Below, in pieces: positions 41,367-49,572 of a stretch of DNA of 64,000 nt; positions within the stretch are counted from its first letter, which is position 1, and each line of letters opens with the position of its first letter. Origin of the DNA: Planktothrix tepida PCC 9214. GTDB taxonomy: Bacteria; Cyanobacteriota; Cyanobacteriia; Cyanobacteriales; Microcoleaceae. The translations under genes and the position numbers were made by a program. The DNA is taken from positions 123,345-187,344 of the forward strand of contig NZ_LN889813.1 of the NCBI RefSeq assembly GCF_900009145.1, given 5' to 3'. The notes beneath the pieces are model-generated. The model saw nothing but the letters and a program-made list of their open reading frames with translations. It made no database searches and was not told the origin of the DNA.

Positions 41367-42374
41367 TTAAGAATGGGGATTAGATTTAAGTTGGAACTGA
41401 GGATTTAAACCCTGATTAACATTCCCATTCGATAACCCATGATTGGATTCAATAGAATAGCCCCGTTGTTGTAATTCATCTTGAATTTGAAGGAGTTCTA
41501 ATTTGAATTTTTCATTAATGGCTTTTATCTGCTGTTTAATGGCATTTTCCCAAGCTTCTCGATTGATTAAACCCATAGCAGGTTGACTTAACTCCCGTTC
41601 CTTTTCATGAATCGTTTGTTGCCATTCTTTTAAGACTTTATGATATTCATGCTTCAGTTGTTCAATCCAAAGTTGATTTTCCTTTTTGTCTTTTTGCTCT
41701 GGCGTTGCTTGGGGATAGTTTAACAAATATCGGGTTAATCCATCCAGTACCCAAAATTTTCGGCTTGCGTCTTTAATAGTATTAAGGTTTTCACTTTTAC
41801 GGTGTTGAAAATAGAGGTCAAACTTTTGAGCAATTTGGCGTTTACATTGAGGATAATCAACGATTTTACCTTTATAAAAGGCTGTAATAATTGTTAACGC
41901 AATACCCAATAACGGCACAACGTAGGTAATCCAATCTCCATCTTCCCCTTGAAATCTCACATAGAAAAGAGTTGCTGCGTATTCAATTATTAAAAGAGTG
42001 AGAGCTAACGCCACAAACAACTTTGTTGTTTGATGAAGATAGTCTTTTAATACCGCATTAAATACCTCTTGTTCTGCTTCAGCCCGAATGGCAATCAGTT
42101 GATTTCCAGTAATTTGTGCCTTTTTGTGTTTGAGATTAATTTGTGTTTGATCATTCTGGATGTCTCGTTGGATGCTAGAAATAGCCACCCAATAACTAAT
42201 CGCCCATTCAGTGAAATAAACTAAGGGAAAACTGATTAATAGAGCAGAAACTAATCGCCATTCCCCAGGAAAGCCTGCTAAGGCTGCATAGGGGGCACGG
42301 CTATTCATTAAAGCAGCCAAAGTCACAGCAAAAAGTACAAAAAATTTATGCCAATTCATGGTTTCATTCCTCAA
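41367..42374 (-). CDS. Membrane protein with long coiled-coil tail, unrecognised family
   Basis: A 335-residue protein. It has four likely membrane helices, two near the N-terminus (FFVLFAVTLAALMN and VSALLISFPLVYFTEW) and two in the middle (LFVALALTLLIIEYAATLFY and YVVPLLGIALTIITAFY). Between them lies a charged helical segment, and after them a long charged helical tail (WIEQLKHEYHKVLKEWQQTI, EAWENAIKQQIKAINEKFKL). I do not recognise a named family. It is the last gene of a leftward cluster with the 64-residue and vWA-like genes, just outside the MoxR-vWA operon, which suggests a membrane arm of the same island; this is inference. Confidence 0.55.
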   Translation of the reverse strand: MRNETMNWHKFFVLFAVTLAALMNSRAPYAALAGFPGEWRLVSALLISFPLVYFTEWAISYWVAISSIQRDIQNDQTQINLKHKKAQITGNQLIAIRAEAEQEVFNAVLKDYLHQTTKLFVALALTLLIIEYAATLFYVRFQGEDGDWITYVVPLLGIALTIITAFYKGKIVDYPQCKRQIAQKFDLYFQHRKSENLNTIKDASRKFWVLDGLTRYLLNYPQATPEQKDKKENQLWIEQLKHEYHKVLKEWQQTIHEKERELSQPAMGLINREAWENAIKQQIKAINEKFKLELLQIQDELQQRGYSIESNHGLSNGNVNQGLNPQFQLKSNPHS

Positions 42375-42431
42375 ACTACTAGAACTTGAAGGGTAGGGAA
42401 AGTGTGTTTAAAAACAATTTCCCATGCTGGT

Positions 42432-42626
42432 TTACGGTTTAAAAGATGAAGGGGAATTATCTTGATATTTTCGTTTCATTTCTAGCGCATACTTTAAAGG
42501 GGCAAGAATGCTGATGTTTTGAGATAATGGAGAGTAAAGGGTATAAATTGTTGAGAGTTGATCAGGTAACAACTTCTCAGCCATTAACTCCTGTAAAATC
42601 ACGTCTTCATCCCATTTAGAAATCAT
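42432..42626 (-). CDS. Small hypothetical protein
   Basis: A 64-residue protein (MISKWDEDVILQELMAEKLL...) with no recognised domain. It starts 4 bp after the stop of the vWA-like gene upstream and precedes the coiled-coil membrane protein in the same direction, so it belongs to the same transcript. Its close packing supports a real gene. Confidence 0.5.
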   Translation of the reverse strand: MISKWDEDVILQELMAEKLLPDQLSTIYTLYSPLSQNISILAPLKYALEMKRKYQDNSPSSFKP

Positions 42627-42630
42627 AATG

Positions 42631-43389
42631 TTACTCCTGATGAGAACGAATTTTTTGAATTGAATCTTTAACGCAGTTGCGGATATTCTGATTACAAAAG
42701 TGGGTATTATGTAAGTCTTTTAGACTATCCCAAAGTTGTGAATTAAAGCCTGTATTGCCATCATTGGTACTCCCAACCACTAATAACATCCCGTTTCGGG
42801 AAGCAACTTTATCACCTAAATTCGTTAAGGTTTTGGGACAAAATTCTTCCTGTTCGTTGGCTTGAACTTGTAGAATAACCATCAGAGTTTCAGAATGGCG
42901 ATCGCTCATTTCTCCAGCTAATTCTAAAGCACCACAAATATAGGTTCCCTGTCCTTTGGTGGGTTCAGTTTTTTTATGACACAGAGAATACAGAGCACTC
43001 TGGTCTTTGATCACAGTTGGATCAGATGCAATCAGATCTTGACTGACTTGAATTAAAGCGGCTTTATCCCCAGATTTAGCAACATCAGCCACCCCAAAAC
43101 AAGCATCTTTAGAAATTTTGAGTTGCTCAGGATCATTTAAGGCTGAAGCACTAATATCTGTTATTCTGATTAACAATAAATTGGCTGGTTTCTCGCACCC
43201 ACTCAGCACTAATACTAAGAAGAGAAAGCCTAAAATACAAATCAGTAACCAGCCCCAATCAATATCACCTCCTTCTCCTTTTTTAATAAATTCAGACTTA
43301 CATTCAGTGCACAGCCATTCTTGATGATTTGGGAGTTGTACTAAGTCACACATTCTACGTCCCTGTTTATGATCTCTTGGACAATCCAT
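42631..43389 (-). CDS. Zinc-ribbon + transmembrane + vWA-like protein
   Basis: A 252-residue protein. The N-terminus has Cys/His clusters that could form a zinc ribbon (C3, C14, then LCTECKSEF). One membrane helix follows (LLICILGFLFLVLVLSGCE). The rest looks like a von Willebrand A domain: NLLLIRITDISASALND carries DxSxS, the first MIDAS motif, and later come TYICGALELAGEMSDRHSET and MLLVVGSTNDGN. The vWA assignment is by pattern, not search. It heads a three-gene leftward cluster next to the MoxR-vWA operon. Confidence 0.55.
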   Translation of the reverse strand: MDCPRDHKQGRRMCDLVQLPNHQEWLCTECKSEFIKKGEGGDIDWGWLLICILGFLFLVLVLSGCEKPANLLLIRITDISASALNDPEQLKISKDACFGVADVAKSGDKAALIQVSQDLIASDPTVIKDQSALYSLCHKKTEPTKGQGTYICGALELAGEMSDRHSETLMVILQVQANEQEEFCPKTLTNLGDKVASRNGMLLVVGSTNDGNTGFNSQLWDSLKDLHNTHFCNQNIRNCVKDSIQKIRSHQE

Positions 43390-43471
43390 AAAATAAAACC
43401 TCCTTTTCTTTTAATGACAATTCTGAAGAAAGGAAAAGGCTAAACTTGACCTTTTCCTTGGGGTTTAATTG

Positions 43472-43981
43472 CTAACCTCGAACGGGAGAATAAACGTGCA
43501 AAGTTACGCAATTTTCAGAACTTTGATTAACCAGTTGATGAAACTCATAGCGTTCTGTCCAAGTAACATCTCCGGCGTTTACAGTTTCTTCTTTCCACAA
43601 AATTAATTGGCGTTGTTCATCAGGAATATAACGTTGCTGGGTAATCGATCCTTGGAGCACTTTCGTAACATTTAAAGCCGCATTTCGATGAGGATGAACA
43701 CCGGACGTTTGACCCGGAGCCCAACAAATCACCACAATTTCAAAATCGTCATTACGAACCAAAGTTTGCCACCCATAGCGGTCAGGAAGAAACAGCATAA
43801 ACGCTTCCCAGCATTCCTTTGGTAAATCTAAGCGAGTCACCAGGTCTTTCAGCTTATCCAGAGTTAACAGGTGAGACGGGATCGTCTTGATTTCAATCAA
43901 GAACTTCTCAAGGATTAACGGATGAATATCCCTGTCCGATGACGGAACAGCTTTGTTCTGAGATACAATTTGAGTGATCAT
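43472..43981 (-). CDS. Cysteine-dioxygenase-like cupin protein
   Basis: A 169-residue cupin of the cysteine dioxygenase type, a non-haem iron enzyme that oxidises thiols such as cysteine or mercaptopropionate. Iron-site features: WAPGQTSGVHPHRNAALNVTKVLQGS (HxH ligands, with Pro between) and the third His in YEFHQLVNQSSENCVTLHVYSP. It is divergent from the HTH-STAND gene and shares a 407-bp control region with two palindromic sites. Whether it belongs to the conflict island or is an independent metabolic gene is not decidable here. Confidence 0.8.
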   Translation of the reverse strand: MITQIVSQNKAVPSSDRDIHPLILEKFLIEIKTIPSHLLTLDKLKDLVTRLDLPKECWEAFMLFLPDRYGWQTLVRNDDFEIVVICWAPGQTSGVHPHRNAALNVTKVLQGSITQQRYIPDEQRQLILWKEETVNAGDVTWTERYEFHQLVNQSSENCVTLHVYSPVRG

Positions 43982-44156
43982 TAATTTTTAAGCCTTTGGT
44001 AAGGTTGTGTGTTTGCAACTGAATCAATGGCTTTTTATCGCCTCAACCCAAGGTTGCTATGCAATTGTCAAGGTTCATATCAAAGAAACTCAAAAGCGTG
44101 ATGCTTTGGGGCTTTTCCTTCGATACCAACTAGAATAAACCAAGCACAAAAGGGAG

Positions 44157-44172
44157 TTGCTAATAATTAGCA
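44157..44172. promoter_or_regulatory. Candidate operator 1
   Basis: TTGCTAATAATTAGCA contains the 15-bp palindrome TGCTAAT-A-ATTAGCA. It is the inverse-orientation copy of the site at 44237, 80 bp away centre to centre, and lies upstream of the putative -35 at 44203. Confidence 0.6.
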
Positions 44173-44236
44173 TCCCCATCTAAAAATTTTTTTATCCTAG
44201 ATTTGACAAGGGTTGTAGCGATTTAAGGTTGAAAAT

Positions 44237-44253
44237 TTGCTAATTATTAGCAA
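44237..44253. promoter_or_regulatory. Candidate operator 2
   Basis: TTGCTAATTATTAGCAA is a 17-bp palindrome, the exact reverse complement of the first site over 16 bases. It lies just downstream of the putative -10 (44225-44230), where a bound regulator would block the HTH-STAND operon start. Confidence 0.6.
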
Positions 44254-44388
44254 AACTTTTTTTGATAAAGTCCGAAAAATCCTCTAAAATCTCTATTTTG
44301 GGGAGCTTCACCGAGTAACACTGAGTCTAGGTTGTTAACGGTGGCTACTCAAGACCAGTTTTGTTACACCTAGCGCGATAGTAACTCT

Positions 44389-45417
44389 GTGACTACCAAC
44401 AAAGTAAGCAAACCAGGATATATTCTAACAGAGAAAGGACTCGATAAGCTAACAACGGCTATATCAAAGCAGTATGGAACATCGCGTTTCAAATCTCAAT
44501 TAGCACAAGAAGCAGGTTTAAGCCGTAATACGGTGTCTAAAGTTCTCGATAGAGAAAACGGAGTCGATGAAAGTACCCTTGATAAACTATTTTTATGTGT
44601 AGGCTTGCAATTAACACAAAATGATTACAGGCAAATTCTAACTTGTGTTTCACCCCAACAGCAAACCATTCAAAACATAGTACAAACCTCTGCTATAGAA
44701 CAATTCAAAAAAGCGTTATTTGATCTGAATTATATTGATCAAGAATATCATTTTCGCAGATCCTTGGGACAAATGGGTTCTGTTGGAGCCTTTTTAATAC
44801 ATGGAGAAGAAGGCTATGGACAACGATGGTTAGTAAACCGTTTAGCAGGTTTAATTCCTTATAATTCCACCGCTTACCAAAAACCTTTTAATATTCTTCA
44901 TAAAAAACCTCTCCTAGATTTTTGGGAAGATATAGGAGAATCAATCAAATGTAAACCTAATCCTGAAGCGATCGCTGAAAAACTTTATCAACATTGGACG
45001 ACTCAAACTGTCATTCTATCTATTACAGATATTCATAAGGTTGATCAAGGTTTAGAGTCATTTTTAGAACAAGTCTGGTTAAAAGTTATTGATAAAACTA
45101 ATAGCCATAATTATTCTGAAGACTCCTTTAAAATGATCTTATTTGTTGTTGGGAATAAAACTTTTAACTCACCTTCTAACTTACTCATTGACTTAACTCC
45201 TATACAGGGTTTTGAAGCTGAGGAACTTAGGCGTTGGGGAGGTGCTAAACTCTCTGATTTATTATCAGATTTAAAAAAATACACCAGAGAACAGAGCCAA
45301 GATTCTATTAAAGATATTATACAACGAAATATTGTGCCAATTTCTACTTTAGAGCGAATTTGTAAGTCTTGCAGTATAAACTATTATTCAGATATAGAAC
45401 GGAGTTTTACCCTATGA
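44389..45417 (+). CDS. HTH + inactive-STAND-like regulator/sensor protein
   Basis: A 342-residue protein. The N-terminus is a helix-turn-helix (GTSRFKSQLAQEAGLSRNTVSKVLDRENG), and the middle to C-terminus looks like a STAND-type NTPase with a broken P-loop: FLIHGEEGYGQRWLVNRLAG has Gln where the essential Lys should be. A Walker-B-like VILSITDIH follows. This matches the inactive STAND (iSTAND) modules known from bacterial conflict systems. The start is GTG at 44389. The MoxR gene overlaps its stop by 4 bp, so the genes are translationally coupled. It may bind the two upstream palindromes. Confidence 0.75.
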   Translation: MTTNKVSKPGYILTEKGLDKLTTAISKQYGTSRFKSQLAQEAGLSRNTVSKVLDRENGVDESTLDKLFLCVGLQLTQNDYRQILTCVSPQQQTIQNIVQTSAIEQFKKALFDLNYIDQEYHFRRSLGQMGSVGAFLIHGEEGYGQRWLVNRLAGLIPYNSTAYQKPFNILHKKPLLDFWEDIGESIKCKPNPEAIAEKLYQHWTTQTVILSITDIHKVDQGLESFLEQVWLKVIDKTNSHNYSEDSFKMILFVVGNKTFNSPSNLLIDLTPIQGFEAEELRRWGGAKLSDLLSDLKKYTREQSQDSIKDIIQRNIVPISTLERICKSCSINYYSDIERSFTL

Positions 45418-46412
45418 ATGAACCTTTAGAATTAGAATACACAGGCGAACAATATCAACCGCAACCGCAACCGAATCAACGGGGAAAGAAACAGTATCCC
45501 TATCGTCCTGAACCGGGGTTAGTTAAAGCGGTTAATTTAGCGATCGCTTTAGAACGTCCCTTACTTTTAGAAGGGGAACCCGGTTGTGGTAAAACACAAC
45601 TCGCACCTGCTATTGCGTATGAATTTGGTCAACGTTATCTCCAAGGAACTAAAGAATGGCCTTATTTTTCTTGGAATATTAAATCTACTACTCGCGCCCA
45701 AGATGGATTATACACCTATGATGCGATCGCACGGTTAAGAGATGCTCAATTTTTAGGGATGAATAACTTAGAAACTTATTTAGATCGAGATCAAATTGAT
45801 GAAGTGATTAAACGATTGCAAAATCAAAGTGCCTACTTGACACTAGGAGAATTAGGGAAATCTTTTGTAGTCGAAGAAAATCGACCCATTGTATTAATTG
45901 ATGAAATTGATAAAGCAGATATTGACTTTCCCAATGATTTATTGTTAGAATTAGATAAATTATGTTTTGAAATACCCGAAATTGGAGCCACTGGAGATAA
46001 TGCTATCAAAGCTGAACAATCTCCTATTGTAATTATTACCAGTAACCGAGAAAGAGAACTTCCTGATGCGTTTCTCCGTCGGTGTTTATATTATTACTTG
46101 AATTTTCCCGATGAAGAAGAATTAATTGAAATTGTTAAACTGCATTTTCCTAAGCTCAACTTGGAACAACGGGAATTAGTTGATGAAGCCGTTGATCAGT
46201 TTTTAAATATACGAGACATGGGAAGTAACCGCCCAAACACTAAAAAAGCTGGAACAAGTGAACTGTTGGACTTGATGAAAATTCTACTCAATAAACCTGT
46301 ATCTGAAGCATTTGAAGATATTAAAGATTTAGCGGGTAATCTTCCTTTATTGGGAACTTTACTAAAAACAAAAGAAAGTCAGGACTCCTATCAACGGAAA
46401 CACGATGAATAA
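45414..46412 (+). CDS. MoxR-type AAA+ ATPase
   Basis: Cytosolic AAA+ ATPase of the MoxR class. P-loop LLLEGEPGCGKTQLAPAIAYEF, Walker B RPIVLIDEIDKADIDFPNDLLLELD, sensor 1 IVIITSNRERELPDAFLRRC with the arginine finger, and a helical lid are all present. I start at ATG 45414, which overlaps the preceding stop (ATGA) with GGAG 8 nt upstream; the frame is open further upstream to 45369. It is coupled to the vWA gene (8-bp overlap). MoxR ATPases work with vWA partners as chaperone-like machines. Confidence 0.9.
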   Translation: MNEPLELEYTGEQYQPQPQPNQRGKKQYPYRPEPGLVKAVNLAIALERPLLLEGEPGCGKTQLAPAIAYEFGQRYLQGTKEWPYFSWNIKSTTRAQDGLYTYDAIARLRDAQFLGMNNLETYLDRDQIDEVIKRLQNQSAYLTLGELGKSFVVEENRPIVLIDEIDKADIDFPNDLLLELDKLCFEIPEIGATGDNAIKAEQSPIVIITSNRERELPDAFLRRCLYYYLNFPDEEELIEIVKLHFPKLNLEQRELVDEAVDQFLNIRDMGSNRPNTKKAGTSELLDLMKILLNKPVSEAFEDIKDLAGNLPLLGTLLKTKESQDSYQRKHDE

Positions 46413-47484
46413 CCCAAATCACCCTAATTATTTAGGTTTATTTCTACACCTACGAGATGCGGGAATGTCGCTAACCGTTGAACAATATCTGTTATTTCAA
46501 AAAGCATTAACTTTAGGGTTTGGTCAAAGCAATTTAGCAGACCTGAAACAACTCTGTCGTTTGCTGTGGTTTAAACCCAAAGCATCTTTTAACTCTGATA
46601 TTTTTGATACAGAATTTGATCGTTATTTTGCCCGTTTTCAGTCGCAAAAATTACCAGAAACCTTATTAAAACCTGAGACAATTCCAACTCCCCCTACTCT
46701 CGAAATCACCCCCAATCAAACCTCCTCAACTCCTGACAAAATACCTACCCCAAAACCATCGAGTTCTGTGCAAATTCCCATTGCTGTACGCCGCGAAGGG
46801 TTTCAACCCCAAACCTCAAAAAAAACCTCCAAAGACTTTAGTTTTAACGTTCAAAATTTACCCGTTACAGAACGTCAAATTCTGCAAACTTGGCGTTTTT
46901 TACGCTATCCCATTACAGAAGGTCAAGCAACTGAACTCGATATCCCCGCAACCTTAGCTCAAATTTACCGTCAAGGTCAAATCTTTGAACCCGTTTTACG
47001 TCCTCGCCGGGTTAATAGATTGGAATTGTTACTATTAATAGACTGGGATGGTTCCATGATTCCGTTTCATATTCTAGCCCAACAATTGATCACCAGTCTA
47101 AAAAAACACACCTTTGGTAAAACCCAAATTTATTACTTTAGAAATTGTCCCCATCATTATCTTTATTTATTTCCCAACCAACCCGAAGCGAAACCCATCA
47201 ATGAAATCCTCCCAACCCTACATAAAAATCGGACTATTGTGGTAATTTTTAGTGATGGAGGTGCAGGACGGGGAAATTATAATCCAGAACGAATTGAATT
47301 AACTCAAGTCTTTTTTGATAAAATAGAACCCTTAGTACGATCTTTAATTTGGCTTAATCCTTTACCCGAAGATCGTTGGCAAAATACAACCACAGCAGGA
47401 ATAATAGAAACTCTCAATCTTCCTATGTTTGAGTTTAACTGTTCTGGACTCAATGCAATGGTTCGTGTGATTTCTCGTTGCTAG
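46405..47484 (+). CDS. SAV_2336-type vWA-domain protein, 3' end formed by repeat
   Basis: A 359-residue protein. The N-terminal 75 residues (LFLHLRDAGMSLTVEQYLLF, LKQLCRLLWF) resemble the SAV_2336 N-terminal domain; a Pro/Thr/Ser-rich linker (about 95-130) follows, then a vWA-like domain with LLLIDWDGSMIPFH, where DxDGS stands in the MIDAS position, and IVVIFSDGGAGRG. It overlaps moxR by 8 bp. The TAG stop at 47482-47484 lies inside a dispersed repeat starting at 47477, so the native C-terminus may have been lost. The downstream gene fragment is in the same frame. Confidence 0.75.
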   Translation: MNNPNHPNYLGLFLHLRDAGMSLTVEQYLLFQKALTLGFGQSNLADLKQLCRLLWFKPKASFNSDIFDTEFDRYFARFQSQKLPETLLKPETIPTPPTLEITPNQTSSTPDKIPTPKPSSSVQIPIAVRREGFQPQTSKKTSKDFSFNVQNLPVTERQILQTWRFLRYPITEGQATELDIPATLAQIYRQGQIFEPVLRPRRVNRLELLLLIDWDGSMIPFHILAQQLITSLKKHTFGKTQIYYFRNCPHHYLYLFPNQPEAKPINEILPTLHKNRTIVVIFSDGGAGRGNYNPERIELTQVFFDKIEPLVRSLIWLNPLPEDRWQNTTTAGIIETLNLPMFEFNCSGLNAMVRVISRC

Positions 47485-47575
47485 GTTCTACCTAGCAATG
47501 CCTAATTTCAGGCTCCGCCTGCTATGATTTGGAGGCAGAGCTCCCCGTTAATATTCCCTGGTAGAACCAGGGAAC
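47477..47575 (+). repeat. Dispersed hairpin repeat, copy 1
   Basis: A 99-bp sequence made of hairpins: CTAGGTTCTACCTAG, CAGGCTCCGCCTG, an AGGCAGAG-type stem, and TTCCCTGGTAGAACCAGGGAA. It is about 80-90% alike to copy 2 at 50973-51070. It is followed by AAAAACTCGGTTTCT (47601-47615), part of the other repeat family seen at 51091-51222. Confidence 0.85.
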
Positions 47576-47616
47576 AAGGATGACAGGTTAAAATCCCTAT
47601 AAAAACTCGGTTTCTA

Positions 47617-47853
47617 ATGGTTCATGACATCCGACAACAACTCGCTGACCATCGGTTGGAAGCCTTTGCAGAACGCTTTCCTAAGACGATGGACTTATTA
47701 TGTCATGCGGCTTTTCCCCTCGCCCTCACGCCCCATTTGTTATATTGTTTGCGGGAAAATTTCGTTCCTGACTGTGATTTTATTGCTGTTGCGGATATCT
47801 TGTTGTCTTCCCTCTGTGTTTCAGTCGGACGGGAACTCTATGCTATAGATGTT
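47617..47853 (+). pseudogene. 5' part of formylglycine-generating-enzyme-like gene, cut by IS605 element
   Basis: Encodes about 79 residues of an all-helical N-terminal module (HDIRQQLADHRLEAFAERF, FPLALTPHLLYCLRENFVPD, VGRELYAIDV). The frame is interrupted at GTT 47851-47853 by the IS element. Joining 47853 to 49591 restores an open reading frame into the second part. The ATG abuts the end of a dispersed repeat and has no ribosome site; the frame equals that of the vWA gene. Confidence 0.75.
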
Positions 47854-47871
47854 GACACTCCCACCCCTGCG

Positions 47872-49098
47872 CTACGCTAAAGGGGTGGGATTCTCGTATC
47901 TAGTCCAGTCAAGCAGAGACAGTTGAATATACTCTTGTTTGACTGTATTCACCGAGTTCAGGGGTGTGCCAAGCACCCCATCAGTTAAACCGGATGAATC
48001 CATTACAGAAGCATCTCTCTGTAGGTCTAACTGACAAGAAAAACCGTCCCATTGAGCTAGGTTTTTCGCAGCATTCAAATCAGAGTTATGGTAGTGACCA
48101 TTAGGGCAATTGAAATCATGTCGATTTCTTTTACCAATAAAACCACAGGTTGAACAGGATTTGGAAGTGTATGGCGCAGGTCTTTTAATTAATTTCAATC
48201 CTTTAAGAGCCAACTTATAATTAAGTTTCTGTTCCAAAGAATAATAAGACCAATTATGTCGAGATTCACCGGAATCAGAACGAGATTTTTGGCTCTGTTT
48301 CATTGTGCTTCGACATCCTTCTAAATCCTCAATAACAACATCAGCATTATGGTATTCGGCAAAACGAACAATTCGACGGCTGATTGTATGATTGATTGCA
48401 TCCATCCATCGTCGTTCTTTTTTGTCCCATTTCTTTAATGCTCGAAACTTTTTAGCTTCTTGAAGTTGTTTTCTTCGTTGTTGAAAATAACGTCTCCGAT
48501 GCTTAACGCTTTGACCATTAAAGAACTTACCAAAACCCTGTTTAGGTGCAACTACCGCTAAATTATTCTGTCCTCGGTCACATCCTAATCTTTTCTCCGT
48601 CTTAACTTCTGGAACATCCTCAGTAATTGACAGATAGGCATACCACTTATTTCGATGTTTAATTAATTTAAAAGAACCCCCTTGAATTGTTCCCTCTAAC
48701 AATCCGTCTAAAACAGGTTGCCAATGGGGAGATGCAACTTCAATGGGAATTCTTTTTTCACCTTTAAGGGTTGGAAAACTAATTGAATAAGTATTCCCTT
48801 TTAGGGTTAACTTCCAGTTTTGGTTGTTAACTTCCACAGGAAGAACTTTATATTGTTTGGTTTTACGACCTGTGGGTGATGTGGTATGTCGGATTACTTG
48901 GTTAACAAGGGCAGATTTTAACTCGGACATAATTTTAGCTGTTGTCATTTTACGCCGTTCTTTAATCGGCAATGACAACAGCTTGTTGGCAACCCGTGTG
49001 TTTTCTGCCGTCATTTGCTCAAACACCTGAGCTTTACAACGGTTGAGATCCACGAATTTCAATTTAATCGTCCGAGTTATTTTTGTCATGTCATCCAT
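47872..49098 (-). CDS. tnpB: TnpB, RNA-guided endonuclease of the IS605 element
   Basis: TnpB is the OrfB-type RuvC nuclease, ancestor of Cas12. Visible features: KITRTIKLKF start, RuvC-I LGCDRGQNNLAVV, RuvC-II Glu in ADVVIEDLEG, Zn-finger CSTCGFIGKRNRHDFNCPNGH, RuvC-III SDLNAAKNLAQW. The second finger half is C-x3-H rather than C-x2-C. I start at ATG 49098 (MDDMTK); the frame extends to 49167, which would overlap tnpA, and ATG 49089 is also possible. The stop lies in the element-end hairpin, where the guide (omega) RNA is expected. All catalytic residues are present. Confidence 0.92.
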   Translation of the reverse strand: MDDMTKITRTIKLKFVDLNRCKAQVFEQMTAENTRVANKLLSLPIKERRKMTTAKIMSELKSALVNQVIRHTTSPTGRKTKQYKVLPVEVNNQNWKLTLKGNTYSISFPTLKGEKRIPIEVASPHWQPVLDGLLEGTIQGGSFKLIKHRNKWYAYLSITEDVPEVKTEKRLGCDRGQNNLAVVAPKQGFGKFFNGQSVKHRRRYFQQRRKQLQEAKKFRALKKWDKKERRWMDAINHTISRRIVRFAEYHNADVVIEDLEGCRSTMKQSQKSRSDSGESRHNWSYYSLEQKLNYKLALKGLKLIKRPAPYTSKSCSTCGFIGKRNRHDFNCPNGHYHNSDLNAAKNLAQWDGFSCQLDLQRDASVMDSSGLTDGVLGTPLNSVNTVKQEYIQLSLLDWTRYENPTPLA

Positions 49099-49133
49099 GA
49101 TAACATAAGGTTGATGAATCGTGTGTATCGACA

Positions 49134-49532
49134 ATGACAGAAAATCAATATAGAAGAAAAAACACATCAGTTAGTCTGATCAACTATCATTTTGTCTTTT
49201 GCCCAAAAAGGAGGAAAAGGGTGTTGGTTAACGGAGTGAGCAGAAGATTAGAGGAAATTATCTACCAAAAAGCAAAAGAGCTAGAATGTGATGTCCTAGC
49301 TCTGGAGATAATGCCTGATCATGTGCATTTATTTATTAGTTGTCACCCTTTGATTGCTCCACATCAAATTATGTTCAGAATCAAAGGGGCATCATCAAGA
49401 ATATTAAGAAAAGAATTTCCTCATTTACTTAAACTACCTTCTTTGTGGAGTCGAAGCTATTATTGTGGGACGGCTGGTTCTGTTTCTAGTGAAACTATCA
49501 AAAAGTATATTGCTAACCAAAACTCTCACTAG
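49134..49532 (+). CDS. tnpA: TnpA, Y1 HUH transposase (IS200-type)
   Basis: A 132-residue single-strand transposase of full length. The HUH pair is in IMPDHVHLFISCHP (HVH) and the catalytic Tyr in SETIKKYIANQ near the C-terminus. The N-terminus YHFVFCPKRRKRVLVNGVSR is typical. The start, ATG 49134, lies 35 bp from the divergent tnpB start. Both the protein and the flanking end hairpins look intact, so the element could still be mobile. Confidence 0.95.
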   Translation: MTENQYRRKNTSVSLINYHFVFCPKRRKRVLVNGVSRRLEEIIYQKAKELECDVLALEIMPDHVHLFISCHPLIAPHQIMFRIKGASSRILRKEFPHLLKLPSLWSRSYYCGTAGSVSSETIKKYIANQNSH

Positions 49533-49572
49533 CCTTCACTCCGCCTAAAGGCGGGTATTCTACATCCCACGC

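Larger units (their letters stand above)
43982..44388. promoter_or_regulatory. 407-bp divergent control region
   Basis: Region between the cupin gene (leftward) and the HTH-STAND operon (rightward). It holds two 15-bp palindromes (separate entries), a TTGACA at 44203-44208 and TAAGGT at 44225-44230 as a possible -35/-10 pair with 16-bp spacing. No gene was seen. Confidence 0.5.

Noticed and set aside
43982..44388. Possible small RNA or toxin gene in the divergent region
   Set aside because: No open frame with a ribosome site and no stable structured RNA with a terminator was seen; the palindromes are better explained as operators.
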